Positions 44,450 to 54,388 of a stretch of DNA of 64,000 bases are shown piece by piece. Made by a program: the position numbers and the translations under genes. Within the stretch, counting starts at the first letter, position 1. Each line of letters begins with the position of its first letter. Origin of the DNA: VMDJ01 sp965659945 (GTDB lineage: Bacteria; Pseudomonadota; Gammaproteobacteria; Chromatiales; Chromatiaceae); NCBI GenBank assembly GCA_965659945.1, contig CBFHYJ010000002.1:1-64000 (forward strand). Reading direction: 5' to 3'. The notes below the pieces were generated by a model that ran no database searches, was not told the DNA's origin, and saw nothing but the letters and a program-made list of their open reading frames with translations.

Positions 44450-45525
44450 TGATGTTGGCTGATTATCTCGCGCAGTTTGATTCCGGCTTTGGTGTCCTCA
44501 GCTATATTACCTTGCGTGCCATTTTGGCTGTGTTAACAGCATTGCTGATTTCGTTTTTGGTTGGCCCGGCAATGATTCGTCGTTTGACGGCATACAAGGT
44601 TGGTCAAACGGTGCGTGATGATGGTCCTCAATCGCATCTAAAAAAAGCAGGCACGCCAACAATGGGTGGTGCGCTTATCTTAGTGGCGGTAGCGATCTCT
44701 ACCTTGTTATGGGCTGATTTATCTAATCGTTATGTCTGGATCGTTTTGTTAACGACATTAAGTTTTGGCTTAATTGGTATGTATGACGACTACCGTAAGC
44801 TCGTACTGAAAGATTCGCGTGGCTTATCAGGGCGTTGGAAATACTTCTGGCAATCATTGTTTGGTTTTGCTGCGGCTTATGTTCTTTATACAACGGCTGT
44901 TGTTCCAGCTGAGACGCAACTGATCTTACCTTTCTTTAAAGATGTGATAATTGATCTTGGTCCATTCTTCATGGTGCTGACCTATTTCGTCATTGTGGGT
45001 TCATCTAATGCAGTCAATCTAACCGATGGTTTAGATGGCTTGGCGATCTTGCCAACGGTGCTTGTCGCAGGTGCATTAGGTATTTTTGCGTATGCATCTG
45101 GTCACGCACAGATTGCTAACTATTTGTTCATCCCTAATCTTCAAGGCGTTGGTGAAGTAGCCATTTTCTGTGGTGCTTTAGTTGGCGCTGGTTTGGGCTT
45201 CCTGTGGTTTAACGCATATCCAGCAATGGTGTTTATGGGGGATGTCGGCTCTTTGGCGCTCGGCGCTGCATTGGGTGTTGTAGCCGTTGTTGTGAGGCAA
45301 GAGGTTGTGCTGTTCATTATGGGTGGCATTTTTGTCATAGAGACCTTGTCGGTCATCATGCAAGTGGCTTCATTTAAGCTCACTGGTAAGCGTATTTTTC
45401 GAATGGCGCCGATCCATCATCACTTTGAACTGAAAGGCTGGCCAGAGCCTCGCGTCATTGTGCGTTTCTGGATTATCACCGTCATCTTGGTGCTTGTTGG
45501 TTTAGCAAGCTTGAAGGTGCGCTAA
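44443..45525 (+). CDS. mraY: Phospho-MurNAc-pentapeptide translocase MraY
   Basis: This 360-residue enzyme, the same length as in E. coli, with ten membrane helices, transfers phospho-MurNAc-pentapeptide to undecaprenyl phosphate to make lipid [12 protein letters not shown], the aspartate pair in [18 protein letters not shown] and [12 protein letters not shown] are the landmarks. Three ATGs cluster at the start; [16 protein letters not shown] aligns with E. coli MLVWLAEHL from the first, which overlaps murF. Confidence 0.96.
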   Translation: MLMMLADYLAQFDSGFGVLSYITLRAILAVLTALLISFLVGPAMIRRLTAYKVGQTVRDDGPQSHLKKAGTPTMGGALILVAVAISTLLWADLSNRYVWIVLLTTLSFGLIGMYDDYRKLVLKDSRGLSGRWKYFWQSLFGFAAAYVLYTTAVVPAETQLILPFFKDVIIDLGPFFMVLTYFVIVGSSNAVNLTDGLDGLAILPTVLVAGALGIFAYASGHAQIANYLFIPNLQGVGEVAIFCGALVGAGLGFLWFNAYPAMVFMGDVGSLALGAALGVVAVVVRQEVVLFIMGGIFVIETLSVIMQVASFKLTGKRIFRMAPIHHHFELKGWPEPRVIVRFWIITVILVLVGLASLKVR

Positions 45526-46895
45526 TGATGAACGCCTTGATCGATCAATTTGAACAAGCGCCAAACATGCCAAAGACATTGGTTGTGGGTTTGGGTGTGA
45601 CAGGTTTATCGGTTGCGCGCCACTTGTACAAACGTGGCAGACCTTTTGCGGTAATTGATTCGCGTGAGAAACCACCGGGTATTCAAGAGTTGCAGTCTGA
45701 AATGCCAGATGTGCCCGTGTTCCTGGGTGCATTTGATGTTGAGCTATTTAAGATGGGCGATCGCTTGGTGGTGAGCCCTGGTATTGCGTTATCAACACAC
45801 GAGATTCAAGCGGCGATTGCATCCGGTGCTGAGGTGATGGGTGATATCGAGTTATTTGCTCGAGCGGTCAATGCGCCAGTCGTAGCGATCACAGGTTCAA
45901 ACGGCAAGAGCACAGTTACCACTTTGGTAGGTGAGATGGCAAAAGCGGCGGGTCGTCATGTTGCCGTTGGAGGCAATCTTGGAATCCCAGCATTGGATCT
46001 TATTCAGCCGGATGTGGATCTTTATGTGTTGGAGCTTTCGAGCTTCCAATTAGAAAGTACCCATAGCTTAGCGCCAGCAGTGAGCTGTGTACTGAATATC
46101 CAAGCGGATCATATGGATCGTTATGATTCGATTGAAGATTACGCAAACGCTAAAGCAACCATTTATAGCCATGCCATGGTGGGTGTTCGTAATGCCGATG
46201 ACCCGCGCGTGATGGCAATGTTGGCTGACGATGAAGGTTGGACATTTAGTAGCGGGAAGCCAGCCAACGATAGAAGTTTTGGCATTAGTGAGCATGAAGG
46301 TGAGGCTTGCTTCTGCCGTGGTGAATTACCCTTCATGCCGGTTAGCGAGCTGCGTATTCCCGGTAAACATAATCAAACTAATGCATTAGCAGCACTGGCG
46401 ATTGGTTGCAGCATGGGTTTTCCACCCACTGTGATGGCTGATGTTTTACGCCAGTTCCCGGGGTTGCCGCATCGCACTCAGTATGTTGCAGAGAAGGATG
46501 GTGTGCGTTGGTATAACGACAGTAAGGCGACGAATGTGGGCGCCACCGCTGCAGCTTTATTGGGTTTATATGGCGATCAGGCGAATGCAGTTGTTTTGCT
46601 TGGTGGTGATTGCAAAGGTGCAGACCTAACTGAGTTGACCCCGGTTCTTGAGAAAACAGCTCGTTCGGTTATTTTGATGGGGCGTGACGCAAAGCAAATG
46701 GCTGCGATCATCCCCTCATCATGTGAAATGCGTGATGCTGAGAATATGCAGCAAGCGGTTGAGTTAGCACATCAATTGGCCAAGTCTGGCGATCATGTTT
46801 TGCTGTCACCGGCTTGCGCAAGCCTTGATCAGTATAAAAACTTTGCTCAGCGCGGTGAGATGTTTGTAGATGCGGTAAGGCGGTTGCTGTCATGA
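45525..46895 (+). CDS. murD: UDP-MurNAc-L-alanine:D-glutamate ligase MurD
   Basis: This 456-residue Mur ligase adds D-glutamate. The N-terminal domain has VVGLGVTGLSVARHL, the P-loop AITGSNGKSTVTTL is near residue 122, and LPHRTQYVAEKDGVRWYNDS and SPACASLDQYKNF are typical. It is somewhat longer than E. coli MurD (438), mainly through its N-terminal leader [16 protein letters not shown]. It overlaps mraY by one base and ftsW by four. Confidence 0.95.
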   Translation: MMNALIDQFEQAPNMPKTLVVGLGVTGLSVARHLYKRGRPFAVIDSREKPPGIQELQSEMPDVPVFLGAFDVELFKMGDRLVVSPGIALSTHEIQAAIASGAEVMGDIELFARAVNAPVVAITGSNGKSTVTTLVGEMAKAAGRHVAVGGNLGIPALDLIQPDVDLYVLELSSFQLESTHSLAPAVSCVLNIQADHMDRYDSIEDYANAKATIYSHAMVGVRNADDPRVMAMLADDEGWTFSSGKPANDRSFGISEHEGEACFCRGELPFMPVSELRIPGKHNQTNALAALAIGCSMGFPPTVMADVLRQFPGLPHRTQYVAEKDGVRWYNDSKATNVGATAAALLGLYGDQANAVVLLGGDCKGADLTELTPVLEKTARSVILMGRDAKQMAAIIPSSCEMRDAENMQQAVELAHQLAKSGDHVLLSPACASLDQYKNFAQRGEMFVDAVRRLLS

Positions 46896-48070
46896 AGAAG
46901 CCATCGCAGCTTAAAGCAAGTTATAAGCCAATCGAGAGTCGTTTTGACTTTTGGCTATTGCTTGCTGCAATTGCCCTTTTGGGCTTCGGTATCGTAATGG
47001 TTGCCTCAGCATCAATGCCGCGTGGCGCATTGCGTGGTGATGAATTCCGTTTCGTTGATCGACACCTGATCGCCGTATTGATGGGTGTCATGGGTGCAGT
47101 CTTAGTTTATTTCACGCCAGTTGAGTGGTGGAAGCGTTACAGCACGCATCTATATGTTGTTGGCTTGTTGTTACTTGCGGTTGTGTTTATTCCAGGCTTG
47201 GGTATTTCTAAGAATGGTGCAACACGTTGGGTTGTTCTTGGGCCGATTAGTTTGCAGACATCTGAGTTTATGAAGTTGTTTGTGGTGCTCTTTTTAGCAG
47301 GCTACCTGGTGCGTCGTCAGTTAGAGGTGGCTCACACAGTTTGGGGTGTTGCCAAGCCATTCATAGTTTTGGTTGTTGCTTGTATTTTCTTGATGCTGCA
47401 GCCAGATTTGGGCACCACAGTGTTGTTGCTTGCTATTGCGCTTGGCTTACTTTTCTTAGCGGGTGCGCCTTTGTGGCAGTTTGGCGCGCTATTAGCCTTG
47501 GCGGCAGCAGCCGTATCAACCATATTGTGGACATCGCCTTGGCGTCTCGAACGAGTTAAAGCGTTCTTGAATCCTTGGGAGCATGCTCAAGACAGTGGTT
47601 GGCAGTTAACACAAGCGCTGATTGCCTTTGGTCGTGGTGAATGGACTGGGGTTGGCTTGGGTAATGGCATTCAAAAGCAATTCCATCTACCCGAAGCGCA
47701 TACCGATTTTGTAATGGCAGTGATTGGTGAAGAGTTAGGCCTTGTTGGCACCTTAACCATCGTAGCCTTGTTTGGTATTTTGGTATGGCGTGCGCTATCA
47801 ATGGGCGCGACTGCGGAAAAACTAGGTAAACGTTTTGAGGGCTATGTTGCTTATGGCTTAGGTATTTGGCTGGGTCTACAGGCCTTTATCAATATTGGCG
47901 TGAATATGGGTTTGATGCCAACTAAAGGTTTTACCTTGCCGTTTATCTCTTATGGCAGCAACTCCTTAATTGTGTGTTGTGTGGCGATTGGTATGTTGTC
48001 GCGTATCTATCGCGATAATCAATTAGATCCAGGTAGTCGACCTAAGGGGGCTGCATGGCAACGCGCGTAA
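46892..48070 (+). CDS. ftsW: Septal peptidoglycan glycosyltransferase FtsW
   Basis: This 392-residue SEDS-family polymerase has about ten membrane helices and works with FtsI to build septal glycan strands. Landmarks are GIVMVASAS near the N-terminus, GISKNGATRWV, LMLQPDLGTTVLL, LPEAHTDFVMAVIGEELG (the aspartate of HTDF belongs to the active cavity) and LPFISYGSNS. The N-terminal cytoplasmic tail is short. It overlaps murD by four bases and murG by 16. Confidence 0.95.
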   Translation: MKKPSQLKASYKPIESRFDFWLLLAAIALLGFGIVMVASASMPRGALRGDEFRFVDRHLIAVLMGVMGAVLVYFTPVEWWKRYSTHLYVVGLLLLAVVFIPGLGISKNGATRWVVLGPISLQTSEFMKLFVVLFLAGYLVRRQLEVAHTVWGVAKPFIVLVVACIFLMLQPDLGTTVLLLAIALGLLFLAGAPLWQFGALLALAAAAVSTILWTSPWRLERVKAFLNPWEHAQDSGWQLTQALIAFGRGEWTGVGLGNGIQKQFHLPEAHTDFVMAVIGEELGLVGTLTIVALFGILVWRALSMGATAEKLGKRFEGYVAYGLGIWLGLQAFINIGVNMGLMPTKGFTLPFISYGSNSLIVCCVAIGMLSRIYRDNQLDPGSRPKGAAWQRA

Positions 48071-49119
48071 TGATTATGGCGGGCGGCACCGGCGGCCATG
48101 TGTTCCCAGCAATTGCGGTTGCAGATTTTCTCCGCGCCAAAGGTTGTAGTGTAACTTGGTTGGGTACGCCCAATAGCTTCGAATCACGTGAAGTGCCGAA
48201 GCATGGCTACGCCTTAGAGCTAATTGATAGTTTTCGATTACGTGGACAGAAAATCACAAGTTTGTTTTCTGCGCCTTATCGTATGACACGCGCTATTTAC
48301 CAAGCGTTAGCAGTGCTTCGAGCAAACAAGCCTAATGTTGTACTTGGTATGGGCGGCTTTGCTTCTGGTCCTGGTGGTTTAGCGGCTGCTTTATTGCGTA
48401 TTCCTTTAGTAATTCATGAACAAAACACCGTGCCAGGTCTAACCAATCGTTGGTTAAGTAAGCTAGCTGACCGTATTTTACAGGCGTTCCCTAATAGCTT
48501 GCCGCAAGAAAAAGTGGTGACATGTGGTAATCCAGTGCGTGAATCCATCTTGGCGATTGAGCGTTCGGAAAAACCAATTGATGAAAAGCTACAGATATTA
48601 ATTGTGGGTGGTTCATTAGGCGCGCGTGCACTTAATGATCATTTGCCAGAAGCTTTATCGTTGTTAACGCCAATGGAACAGCCAAAAATACTGCATCAAG
48701 TAGGTCGTAATGATTTACATGAAGTGCAAGCTCGGTATGAGCAATTGGGTGTCTCTGCAGAGGTTGTTGAGTTTATTGACGATATGGCTTCGGCTTATCA
48801 AGAAGCTGACTTAGTGATTTGCCGTGCAGGAGCCTTAACCGTTTCAGAGGTCGCTGCAGCAGGTATCCCAGCAATCTTCATTCCATTTCCTTATGCGGTG
48901 GATGATCATCAAACTCAAAATGCTCGTTACCTTGTTGAAGCGGGTGCAGCTCGGTTGATTAAGCAAGCGTCATTGGATGTGGATGACTTGGCTAAATTAT
49001 TGCGTGGCTTGTTGTCAGATCGTGAGGCTTTAACCTTGATGGGTAAAAAAGCCTTGGCGCACGCAAAACCAAATGCAACGGCATGTGTCGCAGAACAGGT
49101 TCTTGAGGTGGCAGCATGA
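48055..49119 (+). CDS. murG: Lipid I N-acetylglucosaminyltransferase MurG
   Basis: This 354-residue GT28 enzyme adds GlcNAc to lipid I to form lipid II on the inner face of the membrane. MAGGTGGHVFPAIAVA, LGMGGFASGPGGLAAALL, HEQNTVPGLTN and CRAGALTVSEVAAAGIPAI are diagnostic. The ATG at 48055, preceded by AAGGGGG, overlaps the end of ftsW by 16 bases; a later ATG at 48070 also exists, but the upstream site has the better ribosome signal. Confidence 0.95.
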   Translation: MATRVMIMAGGTGGHVFPAIAVADFLRAKGCSVTWLGTPNSFESREVPKHGYALELIDSFRLRGQKITSLFSAPYRMTRAIYQALAVLRANKPNVVLGMGGFASGPGGLAAALLRIPLVIHEQNTVPGLTNRWLSKLADRILQAFPNSLPQEKVVTCGNPVRESILAIERSEKPIDEKLQILIVGGSLGARALNDHLPEALSLLTPMEQPKILHQVGRNDLHEVQARYEQLGVSAEVVEFIDDMASAYQEADLVICRAGALTVSEVAAAGIPAIFIPFPYAVDDHQTQNARYLVEAGAARLIKQASLDVDDLAKLLRGLLSDREALTLMGKKALAHAKPNATACVAEQVLEVAA

Positions 49120-50546
49120 CTGAGCTGAATCTCAATCTACCTCGTTACGCTGCTGAGACCATGGGCCGTATGCGTAAGCTACATTTCGTAGGCATCGGTG
49201 GTGCCGGCATGAACGGCATTGCGCAGGTGATGTTGAATTTGGGTTATCAAATCTCAGGTTCAGATATTAAAGCTAACCCTGCGACGGATCGTTTGGTAGA
49301 ACAGGGCGCGAGTATACATATTGGTCATGCGACTGAGAATGTGTCAGGTGTTGATGCCGTAGTTATCTCTAGCGCGGTTAAAGCTGATAATCCAGAGGTT
49401 GTGGCGGCGCGTGAGCAGCGTATCCCAGTTGTTCCGCGTGCTGAAATGCTCGCAGAGATTATGCGTTTCCGTTATGGCGTGGCCGTTGCTGGTACACACG
49501 GGAAAACAACTACGACCAGTTTGGTGGCTAGCTTACTGATTGAGGGCGACCTAGATCCTACTTATGTGATTGGCGGCAAGCTAAATTCAGCGGGCAACTA
49601 TGCGCACTTAGGTGAAGGTGAAGTGTTGGTTGCTGAAGCGGATGAGAGTGATGCGTCATTCCTATATCTGCAGCCAATGATCTCTATCGTTACCAATATC
49701 GATGAAGATCACATGACTACGTATGGTGGCGAATTTGAACGTTTACGCGCTGCCTTCTTAGAATTCTTACATCACATTCCATTCTATGGTTTGGCTGTTT
49801 TATGTATTGATGATGACAACGTACGCGACCTATTGCCCGAAGTCACTCGTCGTATACGTACCTACGGTCTAAGTGATGATGCGGATGTTCGTGCAAGTAA
49901 TGTGAGGCAAATGGCCGCAGTGACGTCGTTTGATGTTGTGATTGATGGACAAAAAGCTTTCGCAGTCGATCTTGCGATGCCTGGCTTGCATAACGTGCGC
50001 AATGCATTGGCTGCAATAAGTGTGGCTCTTGAGTTAGGCGTTAGCGTTAACAAGATTCAAGCAGCTCTTAACAAGTTTGCAGGTATTGGGCGTCGTTTCC
50101 AAGTTCAGGGTCAATGTAAGACGGATAAAGGCGAAGTGATGCTGGTTGATGATTACGGTCATCACCCAAGCGAAATTGCAGCAACAATTGCAGCAGTGCG
50201 TGCAGGTTGGCCTGAGCGTCGGTTGGTCTTGGCGTTTCAACCGCATCGTTATAGTCGTACGCATGATGCCTTTGATGATTTTGTGTCAGTGCTATCAGAA
50301 GTGGATGTGCTGGTCTTGTCAGAGGTGTATGCAGCAGGTGAGGTGCCTATCAGTGGTGCTGATGGTCGGGCATTGACGCGAGCTATTCGTGCGCGTGCAA
50401 AGGTTGATCCAGTGTTTGTTGAAAACATTGATGAGCTGCCAAATGCGCTACTTGATGTGGTTGAAGAAAATGACATCGTTGTCACGATGGGTGCGGGTGA
50501 TATCGGTCGTATAGCCAGTGAGATAGCGTCAGGGTGGTGTCAATGA
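49116..50546 (+). CDS. murC: UDP-MurNAc:L-alanine ligase MurC
   Basis: This 476-residue Mur ligase adds the first stem residue, L-alanine. Its N-terminal domain has HFVGIGGAGMNGIAQVM, the P-loop AVAGTHGKTTTTSL is near residue 126, and EADESDASFLYLQP and DDYGHHPSEIAATI follow. Out of biochemical order but in the usual cluster position, it overlaps murG by four bases and murB by four. Confidence 0.96.
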   Translation: MTELNLNLPRYAAETMGRMRKLHFVGIGGAGMNGIAQVMLNLGYQISGSDIKANPATDRLVEQGASIHIGHATENVSGVDAVVISSAVKADNPEVVAAREQRIPVVPRAEMLAEIMRFRYGVAVAGTHGKTTTTSLVASLLIEGDLDPTYVIGGKLNSAGNYAHLGEGEVLVAEADESDASFLYLQPMISIVTNIDEDHMTTYGGEFERLRAAFLEFLHHIPFYGLAVLCIDDDNVRDLLPEVTRRIRTYGLSDDADVRASNVRQMAAVTSFDVVIDGQKAFAVDLAMPGLHNVRNALAAISVALELGVSVNKIQAALNKFAGIGRRFQVQGQCKTDKGEVMLVDDYGHHPSEIAATIAAVRAGWPERRLVLAFQPHRYSRTHDAFDDFVSVLSEVDVLVLSEVYAAGEVPISGADGRALTRAIRARAKVDPVFVENIDELPNALLDVVEENDIVVTMGAGDIGRIASEIASGWCQ

Positions 50547-51436
50547 TGGCAGCGATGCAAACCCAGTTGCGCGGCGAACTCAGCATGCATGAGTCATTGG
50601 CGAATTACACCACGTGGCGTGTGGGTGGCTTAGCTAAGCAGTTGTATCGTCCAGTGGATCTTGATGACCTGCAAGAATTCTTGGCGGGCTTGCCGTCAAA
50701 TGAACCGCTGCTATGGATTGGCTTGGGTAGCAACCTGTTAATCCGTGATGGTGGCTTCAATGGCACTGTGATTGCGATGTACGGTGTAAATGCAGATATT
50801 CATATCGATGACTGTAATGTCACAATCGGTGCAGGTGTTGCTTGTGCAAAAGTGGCCCGTCAATGTGCACGAGAAGGGTTGTCGGGTGGTGCCTTCTTGG
50901 CAGGTATACCCGGAACAATGGGTGGTGCATTAGCGATGAATGCCGGCGCATTCGGCGGTGAGACATGGCAAGTGGTTAATCAGGCTTGCATGATTAATCG
51001 CTTGGGTGAATTGAATTGGCGTGAGCGTGATGAATTCGATATTGATTACCGCCATGTCAAACGCTTTGAAGATGAATGGTTCGTAGCGGCTCGTTTGACG
51101 TTACAGAAAGGTGATGCAGCGGAAGAACAGCAAGCGATTCGTGATTTGTTAGATAAGCGTGCAGCAGCGCAACCAACGGGTAAGCCAAGTGGCGGATCTA
51201 CTTTCCGTAATCCTGAAGGTGATTATGCAGCTCGTTTAATTGAGCAGTGCGGTTTAAAGGGTTATCAAATCGGTGGTGCATCGGTTTCCGAGAAACACGC
51301 GAATTTTATTATCAATGAAGATGACTGTAGTGCTGCAGATATTGAGCAGTTAATTGTCTTCATTGGTAATGAGGTTGAGCGTCAAACAGGTATGCGCTTG
51401 CAGCCTGAAGTGCATGTTGTGGGAGATGCTTTATGA
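50543..51436 (+). CDS. murB: UDP-N-acetylenolpyruvoylglucosamine reductase MurB
   Basis: This 297-residue flavoenzyme reduces the enolpyruvyl group to make UDP-MurNAc. The FAD fold shows NYTTWRVGG, LGLGSNLLIRD (read here as IGLGSNLLIRDGG), GIPGTMGGALAMNAGAFGGE and the active serine region PSGGSTFRNPEGD. It is of the shorter type II form, lacking the extra insert of E. coli MurB (342 residues). The ATG at 50543 overlaps the murC stop; GTG codons up to three earlier are also in frame. Confidence 0.94.
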   Translation: MMAAMQTQLRGELSMHESLANYTTWRVGGLAKQLYRPVDLDDLQEFLAGLPSNEPLLWIGLGSNLLIRDGGFNGTVIAMYGVNADIHIDDCNVTIGAGVACAKVARQCAREGLSGGAFLAGIPGTMGGALAMNAGAFGGETWQVVNQACMINRLGELNWRERDEFDIDYRHVKRFEDEWFVAARLTLQKGDAAEEQQAIRDLLDKRAAAQPTGKPSGGSTFRNPEGDYAARLIEQCGLKGYQIGGASVSEKHANFIINEDDCSAADIEQLIVFIGNEVERQTGMRLQPEVHVVGDAL

Positions 51437-52368
51437 GTATTTCAGCAGCAGACTTCGGCAAGGTGGCGGTTGTTATGGGTGGCTTTTCGGCTGAGCGTGA
51501 GGTGTCATTAACAAGTGGCAAGGCAGTCCTCGAAGGGCTCCAGTCTAAAGGGGTAGATGCGCATGCAATTGATCTTGATCGTGATGTTATATATACACTA
51601 AAGCAAGGCGGCTTTGATCGTGTCTTTAACGTAGTCCATGGCCGTGGCGGTGAAGATGGCCAATTAAGTGGCGCGCTTGATCTGTTAAAGATGCCATATA
51701 CCGGTTCAGGTGTGCTTGGTTGTGCTTTAGCGATGGATAAATATCGCACCAAGCAAATCTGGCAAGCATTGAATCTTCCTACGCCAAATTACTTACTCAT
51801 TGAATCTAAATCGCATTTAGCTGATGCGGCAAAACTCGGATTTCCTTTGATGCTCAAGGCTGCTTTAGAAGGCTCGAGTATTGGTGTTGTGAAAGTGTTT
51901 AATGAGCAAGCGCTAGAAGCAGCTTGGGAAGAGGCGTCAGCCTGCAACTCGCATGTGATTGCTGAACAGTTTGTCGATGGTGGTGGCGTTGAATACACCT
52001 GCTCAATTTTGGGTGATCGAGCATTACCTTTGATTGCGCTACATGCAAAAAATGATTTCTACGATTACGAAGCAAAGTATTTGGCTGACGATACTGAGTA
52101 CCGGGTGCCATGCGGTCTAGATGAAACTAAAGAAGCCGAGATTCAAGCGCTCTGCTTAAAAGCATTTAAAGCGGTTGATGCTAAAGGCTGGGGTCGAGTG
52201 GATGTCATGCTCGATCAGGAAGCTAATCCTTGGTTAATTGAAGTCAATACTGTGCCTGGAATGACTAGTCATAGCCTGGTGCCAATGGCGGCTAAGGCGA
52301 TGGGCCTATCTTTTGCAGATTTGGTCTGGGAAGTACTCGCGCAAACACTGGAGGTAGATCATGGCTAA
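51433..52368 (+). CDS. ddl: D-alanine:D-alanine ligase
   Basis: This 311-residue ATP-grasp enzyme makes the D-Ala-D-Ala used by MurF. The N-terminal VVMGGFSAEREVSLTSG, HGRGGEDGQLSGAL, ALEGSSIGV and LIEVNTVPGMTSHSLVP are the family marks, the last carrying the magnesium-binding E and N. It is the DdlB position inside the cluster. It overlaps murB by four bases and ftsQ by eight. Confidence 0.95.
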   Translation: MSISAADFGKVAVVMGGFSAEREVSLTSGKAVLEGLQSKGVDAHAIDLDRDVIYTLKQGGFDRVFNVVHGRGGEDGQLSGALDLLKMPYTGSGVLGCALAMDKYRTKQIWQALNLPTPNYLLIESKSHLADAAKLGFPLMLKAALEGSSIGVVKVFNEQALEAAWEEASACNSHVIAEQFVDGGGVEYTCSILGDRALPLIALHAKNDFYDYEAKYLADDTEYRVPCGLDETKEAEIQALCLKAFKAVDAKGWGRVDVMLDQEANPWLIEVNTVPGMTSHSLVPMAAKAMGLSFADLVWEVLAQTLEVDHG

Positions 52369-53113
52369 GAAAGCTGTTCGTCAATCTTCAGTCTCTATAT
52401 TGAGTACGTGGTGGAGCACATGGTTGTTGGTTGCTTTTTTGACGGGTGGCGCTTTAGTTTCATCATGGGTGTATCTCACCTCGCCAGGGCAACTGCCATT
52501 CAAGTCAGTGAGTATTCAAGGTGACTTTGAGTATCTTGACCGTGCAGATGTGGAGCGTCGTGTTGAAGAGTATCTTGAGGGCGGCTTTGTTTCTCTTGAT
52601 ATGGATACCTTGCGTGCGGCTATCAATGAATTGCCATGGGTTGCAGATGTAGCGATACGCCGTCAGTGGCCAGATACCTTACATATCCAAGTGACGGAGC
52701 AGTCACCGTTAGCACATTGGGGTGATAAAGCCTTTGTGAATCTTCAAGGTGATGTGTTTATCCCAGAGAAAACATTCGATGTGGCGTCCTCTATTTATTT
52801 GATTGGGCCCGAAGGAAGTTCTTACGCGGTGGTTGAGCAGTATCTTGCTTTGCGCTCAAGCGCAGTGAGTCTGCCGATTCGTCTCAAGTCATTGTCGCTC
52901 AATCAATACGGTGAGTGGCATGTGAAATTTGATGACGGATTGGATTTAGAGCTTGGTAGTGAAGCGGTTGCACAACGTTGGCAGCGATTCGTTAAACATT
53001 ATTCACAAATTGTGGCACAGAGAAAACCACAGCGTATCGACATGCGTTACGAGCACGGGTTTGCAGTGCGTTGGTCAGATGAAGCAGTTATTGAGGTAAA
53101 AGCTAATGGTTAA
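52361..53113 (+). CDS. ftsQ: Cell division protein FtsQ
   Basis: This 250-residue bitopic protein has a single N-terminal membrane helix (WLLVAFLTGGALVSSWVYL, about residues 21-39). A POTRA domain follows (FKSVSIQGDFEYLDRADVER to about 115), then the FtsQ beta domain that binds FtsB (ending near IDMRYEHGFAVRW). It recruits FtsL-FtsB to the septum. It overlaps ddl and ftsA by eight bases each, so translation is tightly coupled. Confidence 0.94.
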   Translation: MAKKAVRQSSVSILSTWWSTWLLVAFLTGGALVSSWVYLTSPGQLPFKSVSIQGDFEYLDRADVERRVEEYLEGGFVSLDMDTLRAAINELPWVADVAIRRQWPDTLHIQVTEQSPLAHWGDKAFVNLQGDVFIPEKTFDVASSIYLIGPEGSSYAVVEQYLALRSSAVSLPIRLKSLSLNQYGEWHVKFDDGLDLELGSEAVAQRWQRFVKHYSQIVAQRKPQRIDMRYEHGFAVRWSDEAVIEVKANG

Positions 53114-54341
53114 GAAAGTCGATCGAAATACGATTGTTGGTCTCGACATTGGCACTTCAAAGATCGTTGCAATTGTTGGTGAAATAAAAGATGACAACAC
53201 ACTAGAAATTATTGGCCTGGGTTCACATCCTTCAAATGGCTTGAAGAAAGGAGTTGTAGTTAACATCGACTCGACTGTGCAATCCATTCAGCGTGCGATT
53301 GAAGAAGCTGAGCTTATGTCTGGCGTTGAGATTCATTCAGTCTATGCTGGCATTGCTGGTAGTCACGTTCAGAGTTTGAACTCGCATGGTGTTACAGCGA
53401 TTAAGGACGGTGAGGTTTCTCATGCTGATGTTGAGCGTGTAATTGATGCGGCACGTGCAGTACCGATTTCAGCAGATCAAAAAATTCTACATATCTTGCC
53501 GCAAGAGTTTGTTATCGATAACCAAGAAGGTATTCATGACCCTGTGGGTATGTCTGGTGTTCGACTAGAAGCCAAAGTCCACATGGTCACAGGTGCAGTA
53601 AGTGCGGCACAGAATATTATTAAATGTGTGCGTCGTTGTGGCCTTGAGGTTGAAGACTTGATTCTTGAGCAGTTGGCATCAAGTTATTCGGTATTGGCTG
53701 ATGATGAGAAAGATCTCGGTGTTTGCTTAGTCGACATCGGCGCCGGCACAACTGATATCGCTGTGTTTACCGGCGGATCAATTCGTTATACCGGTGTTAT
53801 TCCGATTGCCGGTGATCAAGTGACCAATGACATCGCTGTTGCCTTGCGTACCCCAACGCAACACGCTGATGACATCAAGTTGAAGTACGCCTGTGCGCTC
53901 ACGCAATTAGCAAATGCGGATGAAACCATCGAAGTGCCCAGTATTGGTGATCGTCCTCCTCGTCGTTTATCGCGTCAGACATTGGCGGAAGTTGTCGAGC
54001 CACGTTACGAAGAGTTGTTGTTACTAATTCAAAACGAATTGCGTCGCTCAGGGTTCGAAGAGTTATGTGCGGGCGGCATCGTTATGACTGGCGGCAGCTC
54101 AAAGATGGAAGGACTTATTGAATTAGCCGAAGAGGTTTTCCACATGCCTGTTCGTTTAGGTGTGCCACGGGATGTGGTCGGCTTAGTGGATCAAGTACGT
54201 AACCCAATTCATGCGACAGGTGTTGGCCTGTTGCAGTTTGGACACAGTAACCGTGGTCAGCGTGTATCGGATGTGAGCGCTGGCGGCGGAATCAAATCAG
54301 TCTTGGGCCGGATGAAGAGCTGGTTCCAGGGGAATTTTTAA
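53106..54341 (+). CDS. ftsA: Cell division protein FtsA
   Basis: This 411-residue actin-like ATPase anchors FtsZ to the membrane. NTIVGLDIGTSKIVAIVGE opens the actin fold; CLVDIGAGTTDIAVF and GIVMTGGSSKMEGL are nucleotide contacts. The C-terminal GIKSVLGRMKSWFQGNF is the amphipathic membrane-targeting helix. The length is close to E. coli FtsA (420). A 47-base gap with a small hairpin precedes ftsZ. Confidence 0.96.
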   Translation: MVKKVDRNTIVGLDIGTSKIVAIVGEIKDDNTLEIIGLGSHPSNGLKKGVVVNIDSTVQSIQRAIEEAELMSGVEIHSVYAGIAGSHVQSLNSHGVTAIKDGEVSHADVERVIDAARAVPISADQKILHILPQEFVIDNQEGIHDPVGMSGVRLEAKVHMVTGAVSAAQNIIKCVRRCGLEVEDLILEQLASSYSVLADDEKDLGVCLVDIGAGTTDIAVFTGGSIRYTGVIPIAGDQVTNDIAVALRTPTQHADDIKLKYACALTQLANADETIEVPSIGDRPPRRLSRQTLAEVVEPRYEELLLLIQNELRRSGFEELCAGGIVMTGGSSKMEGLIELAEEVFHMPVRLGVPRDVVGLVDQVRNPIHATGVGLLQFGHSNRGQRVSDVSAGGGIKSVLGRMKSWFQGNF

Positions 54342-54388
54342 ATCTTATCGTGTGATAAGCGTAGGCAAACCAAGCGGAGGAACATCAA

